This document shows, in pieces, positions 51,101-60,327 of a DNA stretch of 64,000 nucleotides (the stretch's first letter is position 1; the number at the start of each line of letters is the position of its first letter). Below the pieces are notes generated by a model, which saw only the letters and a list, made by a program, of their open reading frames with translations, did no database searches and had not been told where the DNA came from. Both the position numbers and the translations under genes were made by a program. The stretch covers positions 1,552,501 to 1,616,500 of the forward strand of contig CM053331.1 in assembly GCA_028583605.1 (NCBI GenBank), written 5' to 3'. This stretch comes from Dastarcus helophoroides (taxonomy: Eukaryota; Arthropoda; Insecta; Coleoptera; Bothrideridae).

Positions 51101-52938
51101 CTCGAAATTTTGAGTTTACACACGAAATTTCGTGTTCAATCCCAAAATTTCGACTTTAGTCCCGAAATTTCGACTTTAAAACGAAATTTTGTCCGAAATG
51201 TCGAATTTATTCTCATAATTTTGACTTTAAACCCGAAATTTCGACTCCAACCCCGAAATTTCGACTTCAATTCCGAAATTTTGACTTCAGTCACGAAATT
51301 TCAACTTCACTTCCCAAATTTCGACTTCAATCATGAAATTTCGACTTCAATCACGAAATTTCAAATTCATTTCCAAAATTTCGAGAATAAAGTCGAAATT
51401 CGAGTTTCTTCTCGAAATTTGTCATTATTTTATCTAATATTTCGACTTTAAAACGAAATTTAGTTGTTAATCCTGACCATATTCGGGAATGCTTCAACTT
51501 TAAACCCAAAATTTTGACTTTAAACCCAAAATCTAGACTTTCAATTCAAAATTTCGACTTTCAATCCGAAATTTCGCTTTTAATCCAAAATTTCGATTTT
51601 CAATCCAAAATTTCGACTTTAAACCCGCAATTTTGACTTCTATCCTGAAAATTTGGGTTTAAAATTGAAATTGGAAATTCTTATCGGAATTTTCACACTT
51701 TTTTTCTTAAAATTTCAAATTCAATCTCTTAGCCTTTTCGAGAACTTTTGATTTTTTTCTCAAAATTTCGATAGTGACGGAATTTAGGTAAAAGTTTGTC
51801 CGAAGTCGAAATTTCGATTTTAATCAACTTCAAACCCGAAATTTCGATTTTTAGCATCAAAAATCTAAATTTTGATTCAAAATTTTGACTATTTCTTATA
51901 TAAAATGAAAATTTGTTGAAATTATGAGCCGCATGATACATTTTAATGTAATTGGGGTGATTAAACGGGTTAAAAATTATAAAATATCGCAGAGAAATGT
52001 TAATGGGGCATAATTTTAAATAATACAACGACTCAAGTCATATTAAATTAATGTGTTACTTGCAAAACATCATTAAATAATTTTAGCAGCAAAGCTGGCC
52101 ATAAGCGTTTTAACTAAGCCCAACGGGGTCAATAACCTATTTGACATTTCAAAAATTCAACACCTACTCTACAGTAGATATATCTATGGGTAGTTCACAC
52201 TGACGTGTCATTTTTAAAATGTCAAAAATCGTTGACGTTTCCAAAGAGATTAAACCACAGAATATCTTCATAGTTAGTTAGGTTAGGTTAGACGCTAAAA
52301 TTTTGGCCCAGATTTAAAACGATTGGATCCAATCTGGCCCCCATCATCACTAAAATTAACAAAATGGGGTCCCGCAAAAAATCTAATCGGGCGCCGCACT
52401 TATTGGATCGAGACCTGTTAAAATTAATTAAAATTCGACCACTTGATAACATTCAAAGATAAAAAGAGTACTAACCTCGTATTATAAAATCACCGCACTC
52501 GCACTCACTGTGGCACTCGCCAAATATATGCTCGGTGTACCTTCTATGCACTAACCTATCGAAAATCGTCCAAATACATCCCAAGAATTCCCGCAGTTCG
52601 CGCCCCAGTGGTTCCCTCAAGCAATCCTCAATTTGTCTCCGAATCAACTTAAAGAAATTTCTGACGTCTTCCCCCTCGTAAAAACTTAATCTTTCCCTCA
52701 ATAAATTTATTTCGGACGTCAGGAAAACGTTCGCGAACGATCGATCGGTAAAAGCGGCCAAACGGCAGAGAAAGTGACCGGTTCGGTCCAAAACACTGTC
52801 TTCCATAAGACATTCGAAATAGTTGTCATCTATGTGGCGCTCTTCCCGATTTTCGTAGTATTTCAAGCGCTGGACGATGCATTCTTCCATTAAGTGGAAA
52901 TGGACGCGACCCTTTGGAGGTTTTAGATAAAATGACAT
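44849..52938 (-). CDS. PRIM2: DNA primase large subunit with duplicated first and last exons
   Basis: PRIM2 is the regulatory subunit of the polymerase alpha-primase complex; its C-terminal domain holds a 4Fe-4S cluster needed for primer initiation. Using the proximal first exon and the distal last exon, four exons with GT-AG borders join in frame to about 435 residues (the human protein is 509, with a longer N-terminus and tail). N-terminal block: MSFYLKPPKG, then FLCRLAAFTD and INLLRERLSF. Cluster cysteines: FPLCM, VRPCKHF, GGCPFVH and ACQIYFD, all four present. FGLYLKGIGL and YIYSIRHLYG are family hallmarks. The first coding exon exists at 49446-49908 and 52476-52938, the last exon at 44849-45124 and 45386-45655, so four exon combinations are formally possible. 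A further upstream exon may be missing, since the N-terminus is short. Confidence 0.93.
45386..45655 (-). CDS. PRIM2: PRIM2 last exon, proximal copy
   Basis: 90 codons with TAA stop, acceptor AATTTCAG. It starts EKSVGFGSEGGCPFVH (third cysteine), has STACQIYFDAFL (fourth cysteine), and ends QYYYLMKQ. It differs from the distal copy at five residues and is two residues shorter. As the first acceptor met after exon 3 it may be the default last exon. Confidence 0.87.
   Translation of the reverse strand, partial: EKSVGFGSEGGCPFVHYDDVFLRKSLERNLFDKDAVEVIIYERKEAPSTACQIYFDAFLAQIKGTKYDFSQPSGTNFTNPLQYYYLMKQ
45656..46335 (-). other. PRIM2 intron 3
   Basis: It holds the end of the last-exon duplication, family A foldback arms (about 45905-46000 and 46065-46290) and a single arm TTATTCATAACTAATAAAC at 46027. 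No other gene. Confidence 0.75.
46336..46549 (-). CDS. PRIM2: PRIM2 exon 3: Fe-S domain middle
   Basis: 214 bp, phase 2 in and phase 0 out. FDFGLYLKGIGL and KFWQNEY are followed by YIYSIRHLYGLEGGRKNY and VRPCKHFQ with the second cluster cysteine. The acceptor is TTTTCTAG and the donor GTAAGC. Confidence 0.95.
46656..47010 (-). CDS. PRIM2: PRIM2 exon 2: N-terminal domain end and first cluster cysteine
   Basis: 355 bp, phase 1 in and phase 2 out. VPFKFCLPLLRDRLCPLHNG and YVEVDCKSW match the IPF...YV block. The FPLCMKNLF segment holds the first Fe-S cysteine, and HNDR ends on a split Arg codon completed by the next exon. The acceptor is GTTCCAG and the donor GTGAGT. Confidence 0.93.
47110..47560. 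mobile_element. foldback element, family A, compound copy
   Basis: It carries successive arms TCCCTGAAACCAAG / TTTCAGGGGACAAG and three repeats of the central part TCTGAAGATGATAG...CTGTCGAAACGC (about 47190, 47350 and 47425), suggesting nested or tandem copies. It ends AACCAATGACCAGTCCGTTC. Confidence 0.75.
48603..48799 (-). mobile_element. hairpin retroposon D, copy 2
   Basis: The flanks ATACATTTTAATG (48590-48602) and ATACATTTAAATG (48800-48812) are a 13-bp duplication with one change. The other 3-kb duplicate has a single ATACATTTTAATG at 51937-51949, the empty site. Inverted arms of about 55 bp share AACATTTCTTCGGCCCAGTT with copy 1, and the T-run at the left is a poly(A) end on the minus strand. 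Confidence 0.9.
49131..49272. repeat. interstitial (TTAGG)n telomere-type block
   Basis: About 28 units of TTAGG (written AGGTT on this strand), with two AGCTT variants near the end. The paralogous position in the other duplicate (52271-52290) has about three units. Confidence 0.93.
49446..49908 (-). CDS. PRIM2: PRIM2 first coding exon, proximal copy
   Basis: The start is taken at the first in-frame ATG (MSFYLKPPKG). The frame extends upstream to a TAG at 49933-49935, and the AG of that TAG could serve as an acceptor adding KCPLVLRT, which would match the position of the human YPHCLQFYLQPP block. The exon ends ...GDFIIR plus one base at donor GTTAGT and joins to VPFKFC of the next exon. The Ser and Arg differences from the distal copy are listed there. 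Confidence 0.88.
49909..52475. other. region between the two PRIM2 first-exon copies
   Basis: It contains the upstream region of the proximal exon, a TTTCGA-type satellite (50800-51880) and the 5' part of the second duplicate. A GTAAGG donor motif on the minus strand near 50100 could mark an untranslated or N-terminal exon. Open frames there are not conserved between the two duplicates, so I do not call one. Confidence 0.6.
50800..51880. repeat. TTTCGA-type satellite variant, array 3a
   Basis: Units are GAAATTTCGACTTTAA or GAAATTTCGACTTCAATC with CCC/TCC spacers. They are looser than arrays 1-2 but keep the GAAATTTCGA palindrome. It is duplicated at 53830-54920. Confidence 0.85.
52476..52938 (-). 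CDS. PRIM2: PRIM2 first coding exon, distal copy
   Basis: It has the same 154 codons plus one base as the proximal copy, with the same donor (ACGAG|GTTAGT) and the same ATG. The protein differs at two positions (FANVFL for FASVFL, LGRELR for LGSELR), while six codon changes are silent. It lies within the distal copy of the 3-kb tandem duplication. Confidence 0.85.
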
Positions 52939-52953
52939 AGTACGAAGCACCAA

Positions 52954-55396
52954 CGGACATTTCTAGTGTCAAGGATACACAAAATACATCATAAAGATAC
53001 ACTCGACATATTAAAATATCTGTATTTGTTTTGTTTATTATTACAGCGTAGATTTTATTATTATTTGCTTAGATAAATAGTCAAAGATTATTTACGAAAC
53101 ATAACCTCCAAAATTCGATCAAAACATAACCTTACTTTGGTAATCTTCTTCTTCTCTTGTAAGATATATCAGTAGTTCAGTTGTGTTAATTTGGCCTCTG
53201 CCGACATAGATAACCAGATTATCTCTGCGTGTGCTAAGGGTAGCCACACATGAACGCTTTTCAATCGATGGCTCATATACTTTTTCAATTATTCATATGC
53301 GGGCTCGCGTGTCGTAGCAATGAGCAACAGATTAAACATTTTTAACTCTTACTATGTGGAATTCTTCACTACTCAAAACTTATAAACTGCTTTAAGAATG
53401 ATTACAACAAAATATATTAAAAATTCTTTAATAAACCACTGGTATAAGCGCCGACAATGCTAAAAAAAGGAAATTTAAATATACTTTTAAAAAATTTGAG
53501 CCTCAAAATGACTTTTTTTTGCAGAAATTTTCATTTAATGGACATTTTGAGCGTAATTCTTATTTTTAGTCAAAAATTAATTTTCTACAGAAACCTCAAT
53601 TTTTGCTTAAAATATCAGCTCCAATTTTAAAATTTAGATTTTTTTAATTTGGGAATTCCAAATTAAAACTAGAAATTTTTAGTTCCTTTGAGTTTTTTCG
53701 AGTTTGTCTTAAAATGTCGACTTTTTTCAGAAACTTTTTGGCTAAAACTAGAAACTCTTGACTTTTTTTCTAAAATTTTGACTTAAAAACGAAATTTCGT
53801 TCGAATTTATTCTAAACATTTTGGTTTTACAACCGAAATTTCAATTTCAGCCCTGAAATTTTGTCTTCGATCCCGAAATTTCAAGATTAAAGTCGAAATT
53901 TGACTGCCTTTCCTAAGCTTTCACCTTTTTTTAATGTCGATTTTAAAACACAATTTTGTGTAAAATGTCGATTTTATTTTTTGAAATTTCGACTTTAAAC
54001 CGGAAGTTTTGACGTCAATCTTGAAATTTATAGGTTTAAGTCGAAATTCGAAATTTTTCTCAAAAATTACCCCTTATTTCGAAAAATATTGACTTTAAAA
54101 CGAAATTTTGTCCGAAATGTCGACTTTAATCTCGAAATTTTGAGTTTACACACGAAATTTCGTGTTCAATCCCAAAATTTCGACTTTAGTCCCGAAATTT
54201 CGACTTTAAAACGAAATTTTGTCCGAAATGTCGAATTTATTCTCGAAATTTTGACTTTAAACCCGAAATTTCGACTCCAACCCCGAAATTTCGACTTCAA
54301 TTCCGAAATTTTGACTTCAGTCACAAAATTTCAACTTCACTCCCCAAATTTCGACCTTAATCATGAAATTTCGACTTCAATCACGAAATTTTAAATTCAA
54401 TTCCAAAATTTCGAGAATAAAGTTGAAATTCGATTTTCTTCTCGAAATTTGTCACTATTTTATCTAATATTTCGACTTTAAAACGAAATTTAGTTGTTAA
54501 TCCTGACCATATTCGGGAATGCTTCAACTTTAAACCCAAAATTTTGACTTTAAACCCAAAATCTCGACTTTCAATTTAAAATTTCGACTTTCAATCCGAA
54601 ATTTCGACTTTTAATCCAAAATTTCGATTTTCAATCCAAAATTTCGACTTTAAACCCGCAATTTTGACTTCTATCCTAAAAATTTGAGATTAAAATTGAA
54701 ATTGGAAATTCTTATCGAAATTTTCACCCTTTTTTTCTTAAAATTTCGAGTTCAATCTCTTAACCTTTTCGAGAACTTTTGATTTTTTTCTCGAAATTTC
54801 AATAGTGACGGAGTTTAGGTAAAAGTTTGTCCGAAGTCGAAATTTCGATTTTAATCGAATTCAAGCCCGAAATTTCGATTTTTAAGATCAAAAATCTAGA
54901 TTTTGATTCAAAAATTTTGACATTCTTGAAATTTCGAATCCTAATTTGGAGATTAAAGTCGAAATGTTTGGAATAAAACAATAATTGTGGATTTAATCTC
55001 GAAATTTATGTTTCTTTTAAATTTTATTATTATACAACGGTCTAATTGACTAAAAAAATGCGAAGAATAATTATGGATTTTTTTAATTACATAAATATGA
55101 CGGTGGACTTCTTAGTCCACTTGGAATTTTTAATTTTTTTTAGTTTCGTAATCGTAATGATTGTCCTCAGTGGCGAAGTTACATAAGTTTAACCGTATTC
55201 AGTTTTTTGCCGATAAATAGAAATATAATGTAAAAATCAAACAAATTACTTCAGCAAACTATAGTTTGCGAGACGACCTTCCTACAAATAATCAAATAAA
55301 GCTGGTATATTTACAAAAGGTATTTCGATCGGTGACTCAAGATAATTTAGAAGCGTTTTCTAGTTTTTGACACTTGAACTTGCATCCACAAATCAG
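52954..55396. other. intergenic region between PRIM2 and the peptide-precursor gene
   Basis: The genes diverge here. The left part is the upstream end of the 3-kb duplicate and array 3b. From 54926 there are about 470 bp of single-copy AT-rich DNA, with a 7-bp hairpin GTGGACT/AGTCCAC (about 55094-55111), a 16-bp palindrome GCAAACTATAGTTTGC (about 55256-55271) and GATA-type words. No kappa-B-like site is obvious. Confidence 0.65.
53830..54920. repeat. TTTCGA-type satellite variant, array 3b
   Basis: Partner of 50800-51880 in the second 3-kb duplicate, with small differences only. Confidence 0.85.
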
Positions 55397-55431
55397 TATA
55401 AAAAGCGAATATTGAGCATCTCGTATTCAGT
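55397..55431 (+). promoter_or_regulatory. TATA box and TCAGT initiator of the peptide-precursor gene
   Basis: TATAAAAAG begins at 55397 and the arthropod initiator TCAGT lies at 55427-55431, about 30 bp downstream. That leaves a short 5' UTR of about 20 nt before the ATG at 55451. Confidence 0.82.
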
Positions 55432-55450
55432 AAACGCTTAGATTTCAACC

Positions 55451-55459
55451 ATGGGATTG
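55451..55459 (+). CDS. peptide precursor exon 1 (Met-Gly-Leu)
   Basis: Three codons from the first ATG after the initiator, then donor GTAAGT. Phase 0. A very short first coding exon joined to the signal peptide exon 51 bp later. Confidence 0.85.
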
Positions 55460-58400
55460 GTAAGTAGAAGTGACCACCAGTGATGTGTTCTTATTTGAAA
55501 ATCTCTTTAGATAACTCACGCGTTCTTGTTGATGGTGTTAGTGAGCGTTCTTCACGCAGCTGAAGAACCTTCAACGACCCCCCACGTGGGACATTCCCAC
55601 CCTGGCCATCTACTGGGATCCTCGGAAGAAAAGGTATGAAAATTTCGTTTTAAAATCGACATTTAAAATAAAAAGTGAAAGCTTAGGAAAAAAAGTCAAA
55701 TCGACTTTCATCTCGAAATTTCGGGATCGAAGTCAACATTTCGGGACTGAAATCGAAATTTCGGGTTTAAAACTAAAATGTTTATCGGATCGAATTTCGT
55801 TTTTTTGAATTTTAGAAAAAAAAGTGACAAATTTCAAGAAGAAACTCGAATTTCCACTATAATTTCGAAATTTTGGAATTGAACTCTAAATTCCGGGGTT
55901 GAAGTCGAATTCCGGGATTGAAGTCGAATTCCGGGGTTGAAGTCGAAATTTGTGGTCGAAATTTCGAGCAAAAAATTGATATTTCGGACAAGATTTCGTT
56001 TTAAAATCGCAATTTTTTGAAAAAAGGGAAATTTTTTAGAAAAACTCGAATTTCGACTTAAACCTTTAAATTTCGAGATTGAAGTCAAAACTTCGGGTTT
56101 AGAGTCGAAATTTTAAAAAATAAAGTCGACATTTTGGACAAAATTTCGTTTTAAAATCGACATTTAAAAAAAAAGAGTAAACTTGGGGAAAAAATTCAAT
56201 TCGGGATCGAGGTCAATATTTCGTGACTGAAATCGAAATTTCGGGTTTAAAACCAAAATTTTTAGACAAAATTCGAACAAAATTTCGTTTTAAGTCGAGA
56301 TTTTAGAAAAAAAGTGGAAAGTTTCGTTTTAAAATCGACATTTCAAAAAAAAATGAAAACTCAGGAAAAAGATTCAAATCGACTTTAATCTCGAAATTTC
56401 GGGATCGAAGTCAATATTTCGTGACTAAAATCGAAATTTTTGGGTTAAAAGCCAAATTTTTAGACTAAATTCAGACAAAATTTCGTTTTAAAGTAGACGT
56501 TTTAGAAAAAAGTGAAAGGTTTCGAGAAGAAAGTTAAATTTCAACTTTAGTTTTAAAATTTTTGAATCGAAGTTAAAATTACAGAATTCAAATCGTAATC
56601 TTGGGTTTAATGTCGAAATTTGAAGAATAAAACCAACATTTCAGATGAAATTTGGTTTTAAGGCTGACAGTTTAGAAAAATATGTGAAAAGTTTCAAGAA
56701 GAATTCGAACTTGTTAATTTTATTTGTCGCGATTATCAACTTGACGTTTTCCCATTTTTTGTTGTAAGATTTATTTTCGAAAATAATATTAATAAATCGC
56801 AATTAATGTTGACGATTTAAAGCTCGCTTTTTAATTTATTATTATTATTCTTTAATTATTATTTTAATTTATTTTTATTTTTTATTGCCCAATTACATCA
56901 TCTGACATTTTATCAATTTTGTTTTAAAATTTATTTAAAAAAGTATTTTTTTTAAACACTTTTTGTGGGATTAACACTTTAAAAGTTGATTTATCAACTT
57001 GTTAAGTCGTGTTACTTTTTCAATGATTAATCGGATTAGGAAAATTCAATTCTTTGAGGTAATGTTACATTCTTTTTATTATTTTTCATTCTTAAACTTT
57101 AACATTGTAAAACTAAGGAAATAAAACATAAATCTTTAGTAAAACATAAGGCCAGCCCCCCGCTGTTTTATAATAAATAATATAAGTTGCTTTATAATTA
57201 GTTTAAACTTAAATTGCATCTTTTTTTTTGAAATTCATGCTTTAAACCAGAGATTTTAAATTTTCACTAAAAATGTTTACATTTTTTTTTTTTCGAAAGT
57301 TTAACTTCAACCTCAAGTTATCTGCTTTTCTCTCGACAATGCGGGTTTGTGGTCACAATAATTTTAAATTTAATTTCGTTGTTTCTTCGAATATGGACCC
57401 TAATTTCGAAATTTTTTACCAAAATTTTCAAATTTCGCTTTCAGACGCAAGATATTTGAAGTAGGTTAAAAACTTCGAAAATGTTGAGTTTTTTGGACCG
57501 GTTTCGGTTTAGGGTGATGTAATTTGTAAATACTGTTGATTATTTTATTAATTTGTTTACCAATGAAGCCTCTGAACTCTAAATTTTCTTTAGGATTCCG
57601 CCGAGTCCAAAGAATCGTCAAGAAAAACCAGAGAGGCACAACGGCCGCGAGGTCCCCTAATCGGGGGCAAATCCGTCACAAGCCCCTACCCTTACCAAGG
57701 GCCGACCCAACAGAGAAGATCCCGAGAAGCCCAACAACCCACAGGCAGCCACGGCCCCCTAATCGGAGGTAAATCCGTCACGAGCCCTTACCCATACCAA
57801 GGACCTACTCAACACAGATCAGCTAGGGAAGTCACGCAAAGCCACGGCCCCCTAATCGGCGGAAAATCCGTCACGAGCCCCTACCCTTATCAACCACCAA
57901 CCCAACATAGACAATCCAGAGAAGCCCAAAGTTCCAAAGGCCCTTTAATCGGCGGTAAATCCGTCACGAGTCCTTACCCTTTAAAACCCCAAGGTCAGCA
58001 ACGGAGAGCGAGAGAAGCCGAGCAATCTAGTGCGAGTCACGGGCCTTGGGTCGGTGGAAAATCCGTCACGAGCCCATATCCTTACAAAGCCCCAACGCAG
58101 CAGAGACCAGTTAGAGAGGCGCAAAGTTCCAGGGGGCCTTTAATCGGCGGCAAATCAGTCACTAGCCCTTACCCTTACAACCCCCCCAATCAGCAACGAA
58201 GAGCTAGAGAAGCTGATGTGTCCACGGAGACCCAGCCTCATCTTTTAGGGGGGAAATCCGTGATCAGTCCTTATCCTCTAACTCAGGAGAGACACGTAAG
58301 GGAAGCCGAAGCGGAAGCGCAGCGCAGCAGGGGGCCCTTAATCGGCGGGAAATCCGTTACGAGCCCCTACCCTTACAACCCCCCCAATCAGCAACGAAGA

Positions 58401-60271
58401 GCTAGAGAAGCTGATGTGTCCACGGAGACCCAGCCTCATCTTTTAGGGGGGAAATCCGTGACCAGTCCCTATCCTCTAACTCAAGAGAGACACGTAAGGG
58501 AAGCCGAAGCGGAAGCGCAGCGCAGCAGGGGGCCCTTAATCGGCGGGAAATCCGTTACGAGCCCCTACCCTTACAACCCCCCCAATCAGCAACGGAGAGC
58601 TAGAGAAGCTGAAGCTTCAACGGAGACCCAGAGTCACCTTTTAGGGGGGACTAGTCCTTACGAAGGGTCAACTCAGGGGAGATACGTAAGGGAAGCGGAG
58701 GCGGAAGCGCAGCGTAGCAGGGGGCCGTTAATCGGCGGGAAATCCGTCACTAGCCCGTACCCGTATCAAGGACCTACGCAACAGAGGAGATCTCGAGAGG
58801 CAACCACCACCGAACAAAGCGGTATGCGTCTCTTTAGACATAGAATTGAAAAGTAAAAAATTTAAAAGAAAAATTAATGTGCCAATGTGATGGTGAGGAT
58901 TAGGGGATAGTTAACGCCATCATTCTTCCTTGAATCTCTTCTTAATTTGCGCCAGAATTAATTAATTAATTAAAGTAAGCAATGACGCCAGATGCAACTC
59001 AAGAATCCTTATCTTCTCTCTCTATTGTTGGTCGAAATTTCGACTTCAGTCTCAAAATTTCGTTGATTTTGACTTTAGTCTTGAAGTTTCGTCATTTTGA
59101 CTTCAATCTCGAAATCTCGTCATGTCGACTTCAGTCTCGAAATTTTCACTTCAGCTTCAGACTCGAAGTTTCTTTTTTTCGACTTCAATCTCGAAATTTA
59201 GTCATTTCGACTTCAGTCTCAAAATTTCGTTCATTTCGACTTCAGTCTTGAAGTTTCGTCATTTTTGACCTCAATCTCGAAATTTCGTCTTGTCGACTTC
59301 AGTCTTCAAATTTTCACTTTAGCTTCACTCTCGAAATTAAGTCATTTCGACTTCAGTCTCAAAATTTCGTTCATTTCGACTTCAGTCTTGAAGTTTCGTC
59401 ATTTTTGACCTCAATCTCGAAATTTCGTCTTGTCGACTTCAGTCTTCAAATTTTCACTTTAGCTTCACTCTCGAAATTAGGTCATTTCGACTTCACTCTC
59501 GAAATTTCGTCATTTCGACTTCAGTCTCGAGATTTCGTCATTTCGACTTTGGTTTTGAAGTTTCGTCATTTTGACTGCAATCTCGAAATTTCGTCATATC
59601 GACTTCAGTCTCGAAATTTTCACTTTAGCTTCAGTCTTGAAATTTCGTCATTTTGACTTCAAGTCTCGAAATCTCGTCATTTCGACTTCGGTCTCGAAAT
59701 TTCGTCATTTCAGATTCGAAATTTCTTCGTTGCAACATTCTTTTGCATAATGAACCGTTGGCACCAAATACGCTTAGTACTTTCTTATTTTAATAACCAA
59801 AATATTTGAGGAACTCTGACTTAATGCGTTTGAGAAAGAAGCATCCTTGGATGCGCTTCTTGGACGTCCCTTGGACATTCCTTGGACGTCCTTCAGTTGC
59901 TCAACAAGGTTGAATGGTTGACCAAAGTCGCCTCAATGACGGGCAGCACAATGTTCCCAAAGAAGGTGGCCCAAGTGGTGGCCTAAGATCTTTTAGACAA
60001 CCCACCTCAAATCCAGAACCAAAACCTTTGGACCTTTTTTTTCTCAAAATTTCCCCCATCACATTTCGTGCTGTAACTTCAGTTAGCTTTCCTCGTATGG
60101 AGAATGTACCTTCTTCAAAAATTAAAACTTCTAGTTTCAGGCCATCCGTCAGTGTTAGGACTTGGTGAGTATCAACGGCCAGCCAGAGAATCTCAAACTG
60201 ATTCAACACCTCAGACGTCCACAACAGAACAAGTCCGTAGTCATCCGGCTACTTTGATTGGAAAAGCTTAG
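55451..60271 (+). CDS. secreted multi-copy peptide precursor (R-x-x-R/EA bounded repeats), unrecognised family
   Basis: Four exons join in frame (9, 123, 1,228 and 131 bp) to about 496 residues. Residues 1-17 are a signal peptide (hydrophobic FLLMVLVSVL, likely cut near HAA|EEP). After an acidic spacer come units of about 27-34 residues centred on GPLIGGKSVTSPYPY. Between units the motif is R-x-x-R followed by EA (RRSR, RSAR, RQSR, RRAR, RPVR, RHVR, RYVR, RPAR and the first, RKTR): 14 of 14 fit a furin-type site. EAEA runs after some sites resemble the dipeptide trimming tracts of apidaecin precursors. No cysteines are present in the repeats. It could be an antimicrobial, regulatory or structural secreted peptide precursor; sequence alone does not decide. 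No named family is recognised. Confidence 0.9.
55511..55633 (+). CDS. peptide precursor exon 2: signal peptide and acidic spacer
   Basis: 41 codons, phase 0, acceptor TCTTTAG, donor GTATGA. Signal core ITHAFLLMVLVSVLHAA, then EEPSTTPHVGHSHPGHLLG and SSEEK. Confidence 0.9.
55634..57593 (+). other. intron 2 of the peptide-precursor gene
   Basis: About 1 kb of TTTCGA-type satellite in purine-forward orientation (55650-56650) is followed by AT-rich sequence. No exon is seen. Short frames at 57273-57464 and 57536-57772 are not coding; the latter is a shadow of exon 3. Confidence 0.8.
55650..56650 (-). repeat. TTTCGA-type satellite, array 4 (purine-forward)
   Basis: Units such as GGGATTGAAGTCGAA and TTTCGTTTTAAAATCGACAT recur. 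They resemble arrays 3a/3b but in the opposite orientation. Confidence 0.82.
57594..58821 (+). CDS. peptide precursor exon 3: repeat units
   Basis: 1,228 bp, phase 0 in and phase 1 out, acceptor TTCTTTAG. It encodes twelve units, eleven with GGKSV(T/I)SPYP and one degenerate (HLLGGTSPYEG). The donor AGCG|GTATGC splits a Gly codon completed by the last exon. If not spliced, the frame reads 11 more residues and stops at 58856. Confidence 0.92.
58131..58718 (+). repeat. 198-bp (66-residue) higher-order repeat inside the precursor exon
   Basis: Composite units start at 58131, 58329 and 58527, exactly 198 bp apart; the third is 192 bp because of a deletion in its second half. Each pairs a GPLIGGKSV unit with an HLLGGKSV unit and ends in EAEAEAQRSR. 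The nucleotide copies are almost identical, unlike the older units at 57660-58130. Confidence 0.93.
58822..60140 (+). other. intron 3 of the peptide-precursor gene
   Basis: It contains satellite array 5 (59025-59730) and about 400 bp of other sequence, with TTGGACGTCC / TTGGACATTCC repeats near 59850-59890. Opposite-strand frames here are not recognisable. Confidence 0.75.
59025..59730 (+). repeat. TTTCGA-type satellite, array 5
   Basis: Units alternate GACTTCAGTCTCGAAATTTC and GTCATTTC. A duplicated block of about 126 bp is visible (AGTCTCAAAATTTCGTTC at about 59214 and 59356). Confidence 0.88.
60141..60271 (+). CDS. peptide precursor exon 4: last unit and stop
   Basis: Acceptor TAGTTTCAG; two bases complete Gly, then HPSVLGLGEYQRPARES with another R-x-x-R site, a Thr/Gln-rich spacer, and HPATLIGKA before TAG. 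The reading frame, the RPARES site and the LIG ending tie it to the same gene. Confidence 0.85.
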
Positions 60272-60321
60272 AATGTGATTGAAATTGTACTTATATTAAT
60301 GTTATAATAGAAATAATACGC

Positions 60322-60327
60322 AATAAA
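60322..60327 (+). terminator. poly(A) signal of the peptide-precursor gene
   Basis: AATAAA lies 51 nt after the TAG, followed by a T-rich stretch. Confidence 0.8.

Larger units (their letters stand above)
48543..54925. repeat. PRIM2: ~3-kb tandem duplication covering the PRIM2 first coding exon
   Basis: Copy 1 spans 48543-51888 and copy 2 51889-54925, meeting at CTATTTCTTATATAAAATG. Both include the exon, its upstream region and a TTTCGA-type satellite. Copy 1 alone carries retroposon D (48603-48799) and a long (TTAGG)n; copy 2 has the uninterrupted site and only a few TTAGG units. Confidence 0.93.

Noticed and set aside
57536..57772. Basic frame MIILLICLPMKPLN... overlapping the start of precursor exon 3
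   Set aside because: It is in a different frame from the repeats, begins in the intron and stops inside the repeat region.
59901..60224. 107-codon minus-strand frame overlapping the last precursor exon
   Set aside because: The plus strand has the acceptor, in-frame continuation, repeat-like content and poly(A) signal. The minus frame shows nothing recognisable.
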